A DNA stretch of 64,000 nucleotides from Gnetum montanum. Its lineage: Eukaryota; Streptophyta; Gnetopsida; Gnetales; Gnetaceae. The notes below the pieces were generated by a model, which had not been told where the DNA came from, ran no database searches, and was given only the letters and a program-made list of their open reading frames with translations. Below, in pieces: positions 50,170 to 60,884 of the stretch; position 1 is the first letter of the stretch; each line of letters begins with the position of its first letter. Made by a program: the position numbers and the translations under genes. The DNA lies in assembly GCA_015680685.1 (NCBI GenBank), contig MNCI01004656.1, forward strand, positions 1,141,567 through 1,205,566. Reading direction: 5' to 3'.

Positions 50170-50554
50170 AACCGCAAAGTGCGTAAATGGTTAGAAAGAA
50201 GATGACGTGATGGCTAGCAAATGTGTAAAGCTAACAGAATTTTGAATTTTGTAATGAAGTTGTAATCAATGCTACCCGATTACGAGGCGATAAGATGTGG
50301 TAGTTTAATGTCATTTCGGACAGCGGTGCGTGCGATATCAGCCGCATTAATATCTTGATTTTTGAGTTCCATTTCAGGAAAGTCCCGCTGAAATCAGATA
50401 TCAAGTCGGTGATTCTCGCATGCAAATAGGCGGTTTTTTGGTTAGAACGGACTGTTGGCTATCGTGCGTTCAAATTTGCAGGTATTTTCTAGCAAGAGCA
50501 AGAAGAGTAGAAGATTTGAAGGTGCAAAGCTGTGCAAGTGTTGAAGGTGTGATA
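50170..50554 (+). promoter_or_regulatory. presumed promoter/leader region of the antisense gene
   Basis: 385 bp separate the pol start (minus) from the ATG of the antisense gene (plus). No clear TATA box is visible. A TGACGT element lies at about 50,201, and one copy of the GTAGTTTAATGTCATTTCGG repeat at about 50,300. It must contain or adjoin the antisense promoter if the gene is expressed from within the element; this is inference. Confidence 0.35.
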
Positions 50555-53500
50555 ATGGCGCCTAAGATGAAGAAGAAGAACACTAAATTGGCTAAAATCG
50601 ACGAGGTACAGGAGAACCTGGAGCGTGTTCAACAGGCCGTGGTCGAAGTGTGTGACCTGACACCTTTGAACCGGTAGGTCATTCTTTGCATGCTCGTGCT
50701 ATTTCAGCGTTTATGCTATACAATGTTCTTCGTGTAAATGAGGTCTTTGGGTTATAGAGCTTGCGTTACAGTGAGGGTTTGGCATGGTTGCGTTTATCGC
50801 CGTTGTCAGAGAAGGACCTTGCACTGTTGCAAGGGTTTGGGCGATTTCCACATAGATAGCTAAGCATGATGTGTAGCGTTTCTGTATTAATGATGCAACT
50901 GTAAATCTAGGTGTTGATTCATGTAGCGTGTTTTCTGTACAGTGTCGTGCTGAAGCCTATTCTGATTGTGTTAGACATCATTGGGGTTTTGTGTTGGATA
51001 AACCCCATCGTCCCCAATGTTCCTCCTCCGCACACGCGAGTGTAGGGGAAGGCCATCTGGTTCAGAAAGGGGGCACTGGAGTTTCTACAGTTCTTACTGC
51101 GCAACTTCAGCATCATCGTGTGGTCTAATGTGACTGGCGATGTTGCCGGTGCCATTTTAGAGCACCTGTTGGCGGGGTCTGCAGAGGGGATTCTGGCTTA
51201 CTTGACAGACGGGGCCATCGATACGGGTCATCCTGAGGACCAAGCGTTGAGCGCCCGAGGCCTGAGGAATTTACGCTGGATCTGGGAAATGGCCCGTTTC
51301 AGTTGTTATCATGCGTATAACATGTTGTTCGTGGCTCGCCATGTTTCAACCTATTTCCAGAACCCACAAGGCATGGTGTACTACGCGGGCGGGTAAGCAG
51401 ATTTTGCCAACTGTATTGTCTTTGTTACTGCTATAATATTTGTTATTGATGTGAAGTGTAAGAGAAGTCTATATGCAAAGTGTAAGTTAAGCCTATGCTA
51501 TATGGTACAGGTTTTTCATACACGATAATAGGTTAATTGGCGATGGTGAAGCGTTGGCCTAGGCCGAAACGACAATAATGGCGTTTACCGCAACTAACAA
51601 TGTGCATGCCGATGTTATAGGGAAAATTGGCCATGAGATGCATGAGTATCACACCCACTACGAGCACCCTTTTAAGAATTGCTAGGAACTCGGGTGGCTA
51701 CACAATGACTGGACCTCAGATTCACCCCTTACGGTTAAGGACGTACAGAGGGACCTACCATCATTCGCTTTGCCCTTCGGACCTGGTAAGGCCACTGCGT
51801 GTTCTAATGTTATGCGTGTATTTGTGAGTCATGGACATTACGTAAAGCGTTTTTATTTAACTTGTGTTTTATATTTTTCAGTCAGGGAATCCCGGGAGAT
51901 TACCCTTACGATTTCCGGTAGCGAGGCGAGGGATGTCCTCTTCCGTTACGGCGATATTAAGGACGCACAGCGCTGGCTCGGCGACTCGGCGGCCCCAGTC
52001 ACGGTGACCGCCAAGATCCAGGCAGCAGGGCTAATGCACCTATTTTTGGCTGGGACCCCTGATGTCCCCGCCAGTAAAATGATAGCTTTGGTCAACTCCT
52101 TCAGCGAGAAGGCGGAGCGTTTTTGCACGCGCGTCCATAACGTGCGCGTAAGTTTCAATATCGACGCTCAGCTCTTTGCCGACCTGTTTGGCGTCCCCTC
52201 GAATGGCCTTCCTGTAAAGGTGAAGAACAAGAGGAGCCCTTTATTCCAGGAGTGTTTGAAGGAGTGGGTGAGGATCCCAAAAGAGACCAAAGGATTTCCT
52301 TGTGAGAAATTCGAGATGGGCGCTACCAAGACACTGTATCCCCTTTTTCGAGCCTGGACTTTCCCCAAAACCCTCTCGCAGGCGAAGTTCTTCTCTGTAG
52401 AACAGACCCAAATTATGCGAGAGGTTCTGGAGGAGGGAACCTGGTTCGATTGGGCAAACTATTTGGCCAAGGGACTGCGTAGCGAAATGGTCAAGCTTCG
52501 CAAGAAGCTTGAGTCCCGCTTTAATGTGCATTACGCTTTTTTCATAGCTTGCCTCTGGTGATTTGCTGAGTTTCTGGTCATCCAAAAGAATGGGGTCTGG
52601 GAACAGCAAGACCGAGACCAACTGTCCAGACCGTGGATTGCCCACATTCTCAGCACTACCCGTGGGTAGGATCCGCTGGAAGGAATTGGGGAGTCGTTGT
52701 CTGTAACGACTAAAGGCTTGGCGGTGCCCCATGTGTGAGGTCTCGACAGCGTGGGTGGGATAATGCCTACCTACACCGGCGACGCCTTACGAGGGAAGCG
52801 CGTGGCGGAAGAAATTGTGGAACCGGTAGCTCGGCGCAAGAGGCTCCGTCTAGCCAAGGCCCCTGGGCGTAATGCAGGCCAAACTGTTGCAGTCAAGGTT
52901 CAGCGGAATAAGCCTCCGCCTGGTAAGTGTGAAAGGATTGTAATACGTAATGTTTTATGTAGATGGTCTGGCGTTATACGCTAACGTGTGGTGGTGTAAA
53001 CAGTAAAAATGACAGGGCAATTGACCCTTGAGACAGGGGCGATGATACTAAGCTGTGGGGAGGGGGTCTCAATTTTGGAAGAAGAGGCCCCAGCTGTTAA
53101 TGTGAGCCGTGTGCAGGTTCCAGTGCATGAGGAGGCCCCCAGCTGCTAGCGGGAGCCACGTACAGGCTCGGGTGCGTGAGGAGGCCCCAGCTACTGGAAC
53201 CAGTGACGCACAGACTCCAGTGCGTAAAAGGGAAAAAGATACAGACGATGTTGATGAAATCGCCACTATCACCGGTAGAGGTAATGAGTGCGTTAGCGTG
53301 TTTGCAGGATCTTGTTAATAGATGGAGTGTCTAACCGAATTACGCTATAGGGGAAGAAGATGCATCTACGTCTGCTGCTGTGAGAAAAATGTGGAGAGAC
53401 TTCCCCGACAAATTTGCCTTCATGGAAGGCGTCGTTAATGACATGATCAAGCGTTTGGAGCGTGTCGAATCTGGCACTGGTATGTCATAGCCGTAGTGAG

Positions 53501-54702
53501 TTTACGACATAATGTCTTAGTAATGTGTCATCCATATTGATGTTGTTTTCTATTAGGAGCTCACCTCCGATGGGATCCCGTGGAGCCCATTGATTTGGAC
53601 ACAGCGGAGCCCCCATCTGATGGGGCGGTCGTGCCACGTCACATTTATGAGGAAATGCGTAAATGTGCATTACGCTCGACGCACTCCGTATGGGAAAGTA
53701 GGGGCGTTAATGAAAGCCTATGGAAAAGGCTGCAGCGGTCAGAGCAAAGGGTTGAGTCCTTGACCAAAGAAGTCGGGGACCTAAGGGCGTGGTACGAATT
53801 CCTATAGGCTCGAGTGATGGGGGATGAAGACTGGCGTACCGTTGTTATCGATCATTCCCGTTATTCGACAGCCATCAAGAACAGCATATAGAACAGTCGG
53901 GCGTTAGTAGAGCAGAGGATGCAAGTTGAACTTCTAGCTCAGAAAAGCCAAGACTAGAGGGACTACTGCGCCATCATACAGGAGTGGGGGCAGAAGGAGA
54001 AGGATCACAATCACCTATATAAAAGGGAAAGCCCCGCTCATCGAAAACACTACCGCGATTCTACCGTCAAAGCTCGATCCCTGGAGGTTTTCGTGGATAC
54101 CATTGGAGCGTTCGAAGCTTTCAAGAAGTTTGAAGAGCAGGTGACCGTAACTGCATCCCTGGAGAGGGCAATGGTTTTCCCTAGGAATCAGGCTACAATC
54201 CCTACCTTCTTCCCAGATCCGCCCCGCTGGAGTAGCGTGGAGAAAGGGAAGGTGAAAGCTGGAGCTATGTTGGGCGAGGATGTGTGGCCAGACCTGATGG
54301 AAGACGAGATTATGCAGCGCCTGTGGGCTGGCCTGGACAAGCTCCCCTTTGCTACTGAAGTAGGGCCGTCGTGAGTAAGTTTATGCATGACTTAGTCAGA
54401 AAGTTTTCTGGCTTGTGTTGTCTACTCTAATTTTTGATGTTATTTGGGTTTAGGTACCGGAAGAAGATAGGGAAAGTACGCCAGCTGAGGGGCTGGGAGA
54501 GGAAACAAAGGAAGCAGAGGAGGAACGCAACGATGAAGAGTGTTCTCCTGTGAAGCCAGTGCCGGAACGAGAGCCTCATGAAGGGGAAATCTTTCGTGAA
54601 GACATAATTCCCAGAAACGATGGCCCACTGGAGGACGACCTTTTGGGGCTAGATCCGGAGTTAAGAGATACCGGTGACAGTGGTAGCAGAGGGAATGCGT
54701 AA
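50555..54702 (+). pseudogene. eight-exon antisense gene with HAD/FCP1-like exon, carried inside element C
   Basis: Reading on the plus strand, exons are 50,555-50,673, 50,943-51,392, 51,511-51,785, 51,882-52,922, 53,004-53,274, 53,351-53,479, 53,557-54,374 and 54,454-54,702. All seven introns are GT-AG (donors GTAGGT, GTAAGC, GTAAGG, GTAAGT, GTAGAG, GTATGT, GTAAGT) and the phases fit. Exon 1 is basic (MAPKMKKKNTK). Exon 2 resembles FCP1/NIF HAD phosphatases: KPILIVLDIIGVL with Asp at 50,974 and IIVWSN at 51,112-51,129. Exon 4 is a large globular region (MIALVNSF ... NIDAQLFADLFGVPSNG) of unknown fold. Exon 5 has about 45-bp repeats (EEAPA). Exon 7 is coiled-coil and exon 8 acidic. Stops at 51,043, 51,560, 51,683, 52,559, 52,667, 52,736, 53,805, 53,889, 53,955 and 54,372 plus a one-base shift near 53,147 disable it. 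Seven are TAG, three TGA, none TAA. Confidence 0.75.
53062..53220 (+). repeat. three tandem ~45-bp repeats in exon 5 of the antisense gene
   Basis: GAGGCCCCAGCT recurs at about 53,086, 53,132 and 53,182, each followed by related sequence encoding EEAPA plus a V-Q/R-V stretch. The extra C in the second unit (about 53,147) causes the frameshift in this exon. Confidence 0.8.
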
Positions 54703-54894
54703 TTATTATTTACGTAAAATTTTATTGATGCAAGGTCGGGTATTATTCTGAATGACTGTTGACGGATTTTTGTAAGGACTAATGGATATTTGAAATGTTA
54801 ATTAGCTTCTTGTTTGACTTTTTATGCTTTTGTCTACGTCAGCGTGAAAATATATGTTAAGGATTTTGTCTAAGTGATACTGATGGGACGTAAT

Positions 54895-55150
54895 AACTAG
54901 TTTAAAGCCGTTGCGGGCCCGTTGCGTATTCCAGCGTAAATGGTTATAGTATGCAACACATGCATTACTAGTTTAACACCATTTCGGGCGTGTTGCGTAT
55001 TGTATAGCAAGCATAAATAATGATAGTAGATAACTTCGGATGACTAGTTTAAGGCCATTGCGGGCCGACTACGTAACTACGTACAACGATATGAATAGGT
55101 TGATTTTGTATAACTAGTTTAAGGTCGTTGCGGGCCGACTACGTAAATTG
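54895..55150 (+). repeat. four ~72-bp tandem repeats (ACTAGTTTAAGGCC) downstream of the antisense gene
   Basis: Cores ACTAGTTTAAGGCCGTTGCG and variants start at about 54,895, 54,967, 55,043 and 55,113. They lie between the antisense-gene stop (54,702) and the protease end (55,353). Equivalent repeats flank the older copies A and B at the same place, and the core resembles the 3' array at 46.36-46.82 kb. Confidence 0.85.
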
Positions 55151-55352
55151 TAACAAAAATGTAATCCTGTATAAATGCGTGAAGTAATGTGAAAGCGTAA
55201 CTAACGTGGGTACGATAAAACACGCAAAAAGAAGTGCAAAGTGTAAACACAGAAAGCAAATGTAGCGTAAAAGTATGTTGAAACAAAGAAGTTGCTAAAT
55301 GGGGAGTGCGCTAACTTACAAGAGAATGGTGGTACACACAGAAGACCATTGT

Positions 55353-58300
55353 TCAACCGTCGATACGCAATTGTCTCTTAATGGCCTTCACGTTGAGCGC
55401 TGCGTAAGGGAGAGGAGGCTTGTGGTTTGACTCCTCTACGCTGTCATCTAGAAATGGCAGGTTGGCCCAAACTAGACCATCGTCATTGTTATCGGTTTGA
55501 TTAGGGGCTTGGAGATGGGACTGATCGTCAGTTGTTTCAATCTCTGAACCCCGTTCTTCTTCGATGTTATTGACAGTCCTGGGGGTGACCTCGTCGCTGC
55601 GTATGATGACCTCCCCCCCTGCATAGCGGAGGTGTATCTCTTGGTGTATCGGCGACGAAAACGCCCTCAGCTGGGCTGACTACAACCTCCCTAAGATCAA
55701 GTTGAAACCAGGCATCTCCTCGACGACTAAGAATGTGGCTTCGGTTGGGAATTGATCCCCTGCCACAAACTCAATACGCACCGTTCCCTTGACTTGAACC
55801 CGTGCTCCGTTGAACGATTTTATGCAGGCTGTCGTCGTGGGAGTGATCTGGTCGGCCAAGCCCAGCCTATCAACTATGGAATAAGGAACGACATTAGCAG
55901 CTGCGCCATCATCCACGTGCACCCTCCGGATCCGGCACTAGCCGACCCGAATGGTAATGAACATAGGCTCAGTAGTTACTTGACCTTTCTCTGGGTCGTC
56001 TTTGACGGACTCATCAAGAAAGGTCAGCGAGGTAGGCTTGGGTTGTTTAGCTTCGGAAGGAAACATGATAGCATGTATCGCTTCCTCTTCTGCTGGTAGG
56101 TTGGCATCCACTGATATGGATGTTAGCATAAGTACCATAGCCTCACGGTGTTCTCGAGATGTCATCAGTAAGTCGTACAGGCTCAGCGTTGTGTTCTTTT
56201 GCTTAAGAGCTTGTTTGACTTGTGTGAATGCATCAAGGAGATCCTTCTCTCGGCCGGGTTGTTTATCCCCCTTGTCCTCCTCCATTTGGCCCAAGAGATG
56301 GATCTCTCGAGGCGGAACGGTATTAGTGGGAGGGTTATTCTTCTTCCTGCCAAGAGAAGGTGGCTGCGTTTCTGTACCTTTAGCTTGCTTCTGAGGCATA
56401 GACAAAGGCACAGAGGCTAGGGGCCTGGGCTTAGGGAAGCCGAGCGTAAGGTGGTATTTTGTAGCATTGATTGTAGTGTCCTCCTCCTTTCGCTTAGGAG
56501 GCGATGACTGGTTATTTTGACCGGAGGTCTGCCCCTGCGTGAGAGGAGCAGGCCGTGGTTCTGGCATCCTGATAATGAAGGGCGCTCTAGGCGTGGGCGT
56601 AGATGGAGCCGCAGCTTGAGTGCTGCCGCGTGCCTGAGGGTGTACTTGGGAAGGTGCCTGTATGATGAAAGGTGGCCGTGAGACCCCACTGGCTGCCGCT
56701 GAAGTAGTTGGCCCCCTTGGTTAGTTGGCGGGCACGCGCAAAACAAAAGGCTATTTTGGTGGTCCCTTACGCTCACCGTCCATACTCACCACAGTGATTG
56801 TATAAGGATCGTATCTTACGTTCAATGGGTTCTTATATACATGCAGTGTTTTGATTTTCCGGACGCGTCGGGTTACTGTTGTCTAATTTTAGATGACCTT
56901 CGTCGATCATGCGTTGAATGTCGTCCTTCAACGCCCAGAAGTAATCCGTGTCGTGACCACACATCTGGTGGTAGTCACAGAAACGGTCCAGCCGGAAAGA
57001 TCTCGGAACTGTTGGTTCATTAGGTAAGGCTAAAGAAGGGTCCTTCAGAAGTTCACAGTGATGTCTGTGACGCTTCAGGGCTTCCTCGGACACCTTCTTA
57101 GGTTGAATGTGTCCTGCTGCTAACAGTTGTTTCAGCAATTCAGAATGCTTTACAGGTAAAGCTGCGTATTTTGAACGATCTTTACGCTCAAAATTTGGCT
57201 TTGGCTAGGGTGGACCTTCAGGGGCAGCTATGGTTTGACTAGTGCCAGCACCAGCCGTGGCCTCGGGAGGCACTGTTTTGGGTGCCTTCTTGTTCTTGTT
57301 CTTTGCGCTTTCAGTCAGCGCGGCTACCGTCGTTGTTGCCGCCTTACCCTTGTCTTTGGCCTTGTTGTGTGTGTTCCTGTAGGCGACATACGTCGGGTCT
57401 TTGCTGGCCTCTATAGCATCTTGGATGCTCCTGACTTGTGCGAAGGCCTGATGTAAATTACTTGGGGAAAGGTAGTATAGCTTTGACTTAATGAAGTCAT
57501 TGACTGCTCCCTTGAACATTGCCAACATATGTGAGTCCGCGATCGGCTCGCGGATCTCGTTCAAGGTGGCATTCCAGCGTTGTATAAACTTTTGGACGGG
57601 CTCGAGCGGGTCTTGTTTCACCCCCATGAGCTGATCCAGTGTGACTTCCGACTTCAGGTTGTATTTGAAGCGAGTCACAAACTGGGTCAGCAGCTCTTCC
57701 AAGGTTGAGATGGAGGAGCGTGGAAGGGCTCGGTACCAATCCAAAGCTTTCCCTGTTAATGACATTGCAAAGACTCGGATAATCGTATGTGGCCATTGTT
57801 GAAGCAACAAGGATTCAGATCGAAAGGTGACTAAGTGAGCGTTGGGATCCCCCTCCCCATTGTATTTGGTGAAATGAGGGAGGGACATCCCCGGCGGTAA
57901 CGACAGTATAGGCACCGTTGGACTAATCGGATCATCCTAATAAAAGTCCATGATCTGAACAGCATCAGATCCAGCTGCTTTGAGGCGTCGAACCTCCTCG
58001 GTAAGAGTCTATATAAGCTGGAACGCTTGGTCCAGACCCGTTGACGGAGGTGCCTGTGCAGCAGGCACAGGAGGTTGGACCGAGAAGGCTGCGCCAGGGA
58101 ACGGAAACACCAGAAGAGGCTGGATGGCCGCTGGTGGGGCGGGGATCCCTACAGGCGGAGGGGCCTGCGAAGACCACCACCCGCTGGCTTGCGTAGAGGG
58201 GTTGGCAGTCACCTGCTGCACAAGATAGGGATAGGTATACTGCGGGATCCTCTGTGGAACTTGCGCCATAGGTGCAACCCGGGGCTGCACGCCATATACC

Positions 58301-59142
58301 ACAGACTGAGTATGTTGTGCGGTTGGGTTGGCCCACTGACCTACGGTAGGCTGTTGGATGTATGTTTTTGGCTGAGTGGTTGCGGGGATCTGTTGAGTTT
58401 GCGGATGCGGAAGTGGCATGGTGTGAGCTGGGCGCGTTTCAGATACGTTATGGGGTTGTATCTGCGAGATGAAATGGGGCACGACGGTCGCCGGGATCAC
58501 CGCTGGGATACTAAATACCTGTGTTGACGGAACTACCCCCGTGTTATGGTGCGGTATTTGTGCTTGCAACCCAGATGACTGCGCATTGACCTGCGGAAGG
58601 ATAGGGATGTGCGTCTGCACGGTCATGGCTGAGTCAAGAGAGGCTGCCTCTCCATTGAAAGGGAACAACGGATTTACGTACGTGTGGGGTGTCAGAGTAT
58701 GGAACGAATGTTCCGACAGGGCCGCGAATTTTTCCTCTTCCTCTTCCCCATGCTGAGGCTCCACCGCAGCTTGTGAAGCCTAGCCTTTGGCCATGACCAA
58801 CTGTGTGATAAGTTCGTGTTGGTGTTCGGTCCAGGGGATTATGTCGTAGGCTGTTGGCTTAAAATCATAGCCCCCCCGGTGGAGCACCTCAAAGTTTCAT
58901 TTCGCTTCAAGCTCGGCTCGGCTGAGAGCCAGCCTCACCTGGATCTTAACGCATATGAAATTGTATTCTTCAGGGGTTATAACCGTGAAGATAGGCTCTT
59001 TTCCCTGGAGCCTCAATGAACGACGCAATGGTCCCTGAGCTTCTGTTGCACCCGTAGCTAGTCGGGTGACAATAGGGTTCACGGTTGTGGCACCCAGATT
59101 GGTAGGAACCGTGGCAGTTGTGGCTGTGTACAAGGAATCCAT
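55353..59142 (-). pseudogene. gag-protease polyprotein of element C
   Basis: Forms the particle and processes the polyprotein. Start ATG at 59,142. The N-terminal third is Pro/Gln-rich (58,764-58,009). The Retrotrans_gag core spans 57,915-57,205 (KYNGEGDPNAHLV, ALDWYRALP). A Cys/His segment CDYHQMCGHDTDYF lies at about 56,960. A low-complexity linker follows. The protease region at about 55,920 reads VHVDDGAAANVVP, where family members have a D-G/T-S/A motif. The tail reaches TGA at 55,355-55,353. Stops occur at 58,897, 58,780, 58,009, about 57,937, 57,205 and 55,938, and a one-base shift near 56,840 separates two frames. It is non-functional as read. The long gag N-terminus suits Tat/Ogre elements. 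Confidence 0.85.
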
Positions 59143-59362
59143 TGATCAATGAATTTAGCGGTAACTGGTAACTGGATTTAAGAAATGGCTAGCAACAAAA
59201 GCTCAAAAAAGGCTTTCTACCCTGTAGGATTTCAAAGAAATCGTCCTTGCGACCGATCTATACCACGCGATTGACCGTAGAATTCCTTAGAGGTATTACG
59301 TCTATGGTTTAGGGTATGGATCACTACCAGGGCTACCCGAAATATTCGGATCGGAGCCTGAA

Positions 59363-59381
59363 GGCCCTCCTTCTAGCGCCA
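59363..59381 (-). other. primer-binding site of element C
   Basis: On the minus strand TGGCGCTAGAAGGAGGGCC starts six bases inside the 5' LTR border. It begins with TGG as required to pair with a tRNA CCA end. I do not assign the tRNA; it is clearly not initiator Met. Confidence 0.75.
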
Positions 59382-60219
59382 GAAAACTGTAATGACAGAA
59401 AACGTTGGTAGCTGGAAATACCGAACGAGGTTCCGTGTATACAGTTTTAACCACAGATCTGCGTGAGGGCTATGCTGGGAAAAAGCGAATCCATGGTGCC
59501 TTGAACGGTCTTGTGGATCATACAGGGACTTATGGGTCAGTAAAATGATGAAGATTACGGATCTTTGCGTGTTTCGATTTGATTCGGGGGATCATGAAAC
59601 AGGAGGAAAATGACGTGGATGAATCACTACGATGATAACGTTAAACACGCCGAAGAGATGCTAATCCAGAGAGAAACGCGTGATTTTCAAATATCTATGT
59701 TTCAATTTTTAAAAGAATGTATGATTTTTATGTCGCGTTACAATGGGAGAGACCCCCAAAAAAATGAGCACAAAACAACAAGGAAACTGTCCAGACAGAA
59801 GTCCGATCTACCTCATAGGCCAAAGCTAGGATGCAAAGAAGGTCAAGCTCCGACATCTGCCAATCAACTGTTTCTAACCGGTAGGGCCTGCAAACTAGGC
59901 GAGATGATCTCACAATCCTTGTTCTACTTTTTTGCTACGAGTAGGTTCTGCTCAGGGCAGCAATCTCCCCAAAGGAATGATCTCTCTTGTTGCTAAGGCT
60001 CAAGCGCACTGTGCTCTGTTCTTGCTGAAGGATGGTGCTGTCGGCAGTTGCCAAAAGGTTTCTCTTTGTTTCTCTGCTCAAGGTGATAGGTGCTCCCTTG
60101 CTCAGAAAATGCTCTTGCCCTTTTGATTTTCTACTGCTCAAAGTGATAAATGCTCTGGTGCTCTAAAAAATGCCTCTGCTTCTCTGATTTGCCAACCCCT
60201 GTATCTTTGTCAACTGAGG

Positions 60220-60228
60220 TATTTATAG
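60220..60228 (-). promoter_or_regulatory. TATA box of the 5' LTR
   Basis: Minus-strand CTATAAATA. Transcription of gag would start about 30 bp further left (about 60,190), giving U3 of about 650 bp and R-U5 of about 800 bp. Confidence 0.65.
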
Positions 60229-60476
60229 GCCGCGACGCTCCGTGGAAAGGGCGCAACCCTGATGATGTGGGTCCCGGATGTTTCGGGTTCCGTTGACATG
60301 ACCATTTTAAGTCAGACTGTGACTACGCACAACACGCTCGTTTGCATGTTGTGCATGTGAAGAGTAGGTACATGTTGAGTGTGCTTCAATTGCTTTTAGG
60401 CTGTATTACACTCATTCGCGTTGTGTTGCGTGTATGAGCGTAATCTGGTACAAAAACCAATAGGCTCAGAATTGTC

Positions 60477-60623
60477 TTACGCTCACTACGCAGCTGCGCG
60501 TAACGAAGCGTAGACAATGTCTAACTTACGCTCACTACGCAGCTGCGCGTAACGAAGCATAAATAATGTGTAACTTACGCTCACTACGCAGCTGTGCGTG
60601 ATGAAGCGTAAACAATGCCTAGC
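60477..60623. repeat. three 49-bp dyad repeats in U3 of the 5' LTR
   Basis: Units start at 60,477, 60,526 and 60,575 and contain ACTACGCAGCTGCGCGTAAC flanked by TTACGCTC and AAGCGTA. This is a better preserved copy than in the 3' LTR. CpG sites in the dyads are often TG or CA in the partner LTR. Confidence 0.9.
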
Positions 60624-60879
60624 TTTAGTGATGAAATACGCAATGGAACGCACCGCCGCATAACGAGCGTAAAGACAAGTTATTCATGCAGCACGAGAAA
60701 AAGTATCGAACTGTTGTGCTTCTCTAGACTCTGCCTTCGACTATTTTGGAGCCTATTACGCTCATTAAGCTACCGTGTGTAATAGAGCGTAAACTTGTCC
60801 TTGAACAAAGCTTATGTGCGCTCTCGCTTGAATTGCGAATCTCTGCCTGAGGCCGACTCGTAATTTTCACGGTGTTTTA

Positions 60880-60884
60880 GGTTT
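60880..60884. repeat. target-site duplication GGTTT (right)
   Basis: Partner of 43,757-43,761. Confidence 0.9.

Larger units (their letters stand above)
50164..55319 (-). other. candidate sense-strand intron between protease and RT
   Basis: On the minus strand a donor CTT/GTAAGTTAG (exon end 55,320) lies 33 nt beyond the gag-PR stop. An excellent acceptor GCGGTTTTGCAG/GAT ends at 50,164. Joining 55,320 to 50,163 leaves the gag-PR frame and the pol frame in the same phase (CTT then GAT-AAA-AAA-ATG), with only the TGA at 55,355-55,353 intervening. The 5,156-bp interval holds the entire antisense gene and its repeats. Ogre elements are known to have an intron between protease and RT, which supports the idea. 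No transcript evidence is available. Confidence 0.55.
43762..60879 (-). mobile_element. element C: complete 17.1-kb Tat/Ogre-like Ty3/gypsy element with an antisense gene
   Basis: Two 1,492-bp LTRs, a 5-bp target duplication, a primer site beside the right LTR and a polypurine tract beside the left LTR define a full-length element reading on the minus strand. Order in its own direction: 5' LTR, primer site, gag-protease (59,142-55,353), 72-bp repeats, a plus-strand antisense gene (54,702 back to 50,555), RT-RNase H (50,163-48,611), assembly gap, integrase (48,229-46,854), 3' tandem repeats, GC-rich unidentified block, 3' LTR. Great length, pol separate from gag-PR, a 3' untranslated tandem array and the integrase type (no chromodomain) point to the Tat/Ogre group. 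It inserted into the antisense gene of an older relative, copy B. Confidence 0.92.
59388..60879 (-). repeat. 5' LTR of element C
   Basis: 1,492 bp, the same length as the other LTR. The plus strand runs TGTAATGACAG to GGTGTTTTA; the terminal CA is mutated to TA. It contains the TATA box at 60,220-60,228 and the U3 dyad array at 60,477-60,623. Confidence 0.95.

Noticed and set aside
51770-52561. Exon 4 as a stand-alone 263-codon gene
   Set aside because: The first 37 codons of the open frame are intron sequence before the acceptor at 51,881. The frame joins correctly to exon 3, and similarity to copies A and B continues past its TGA.
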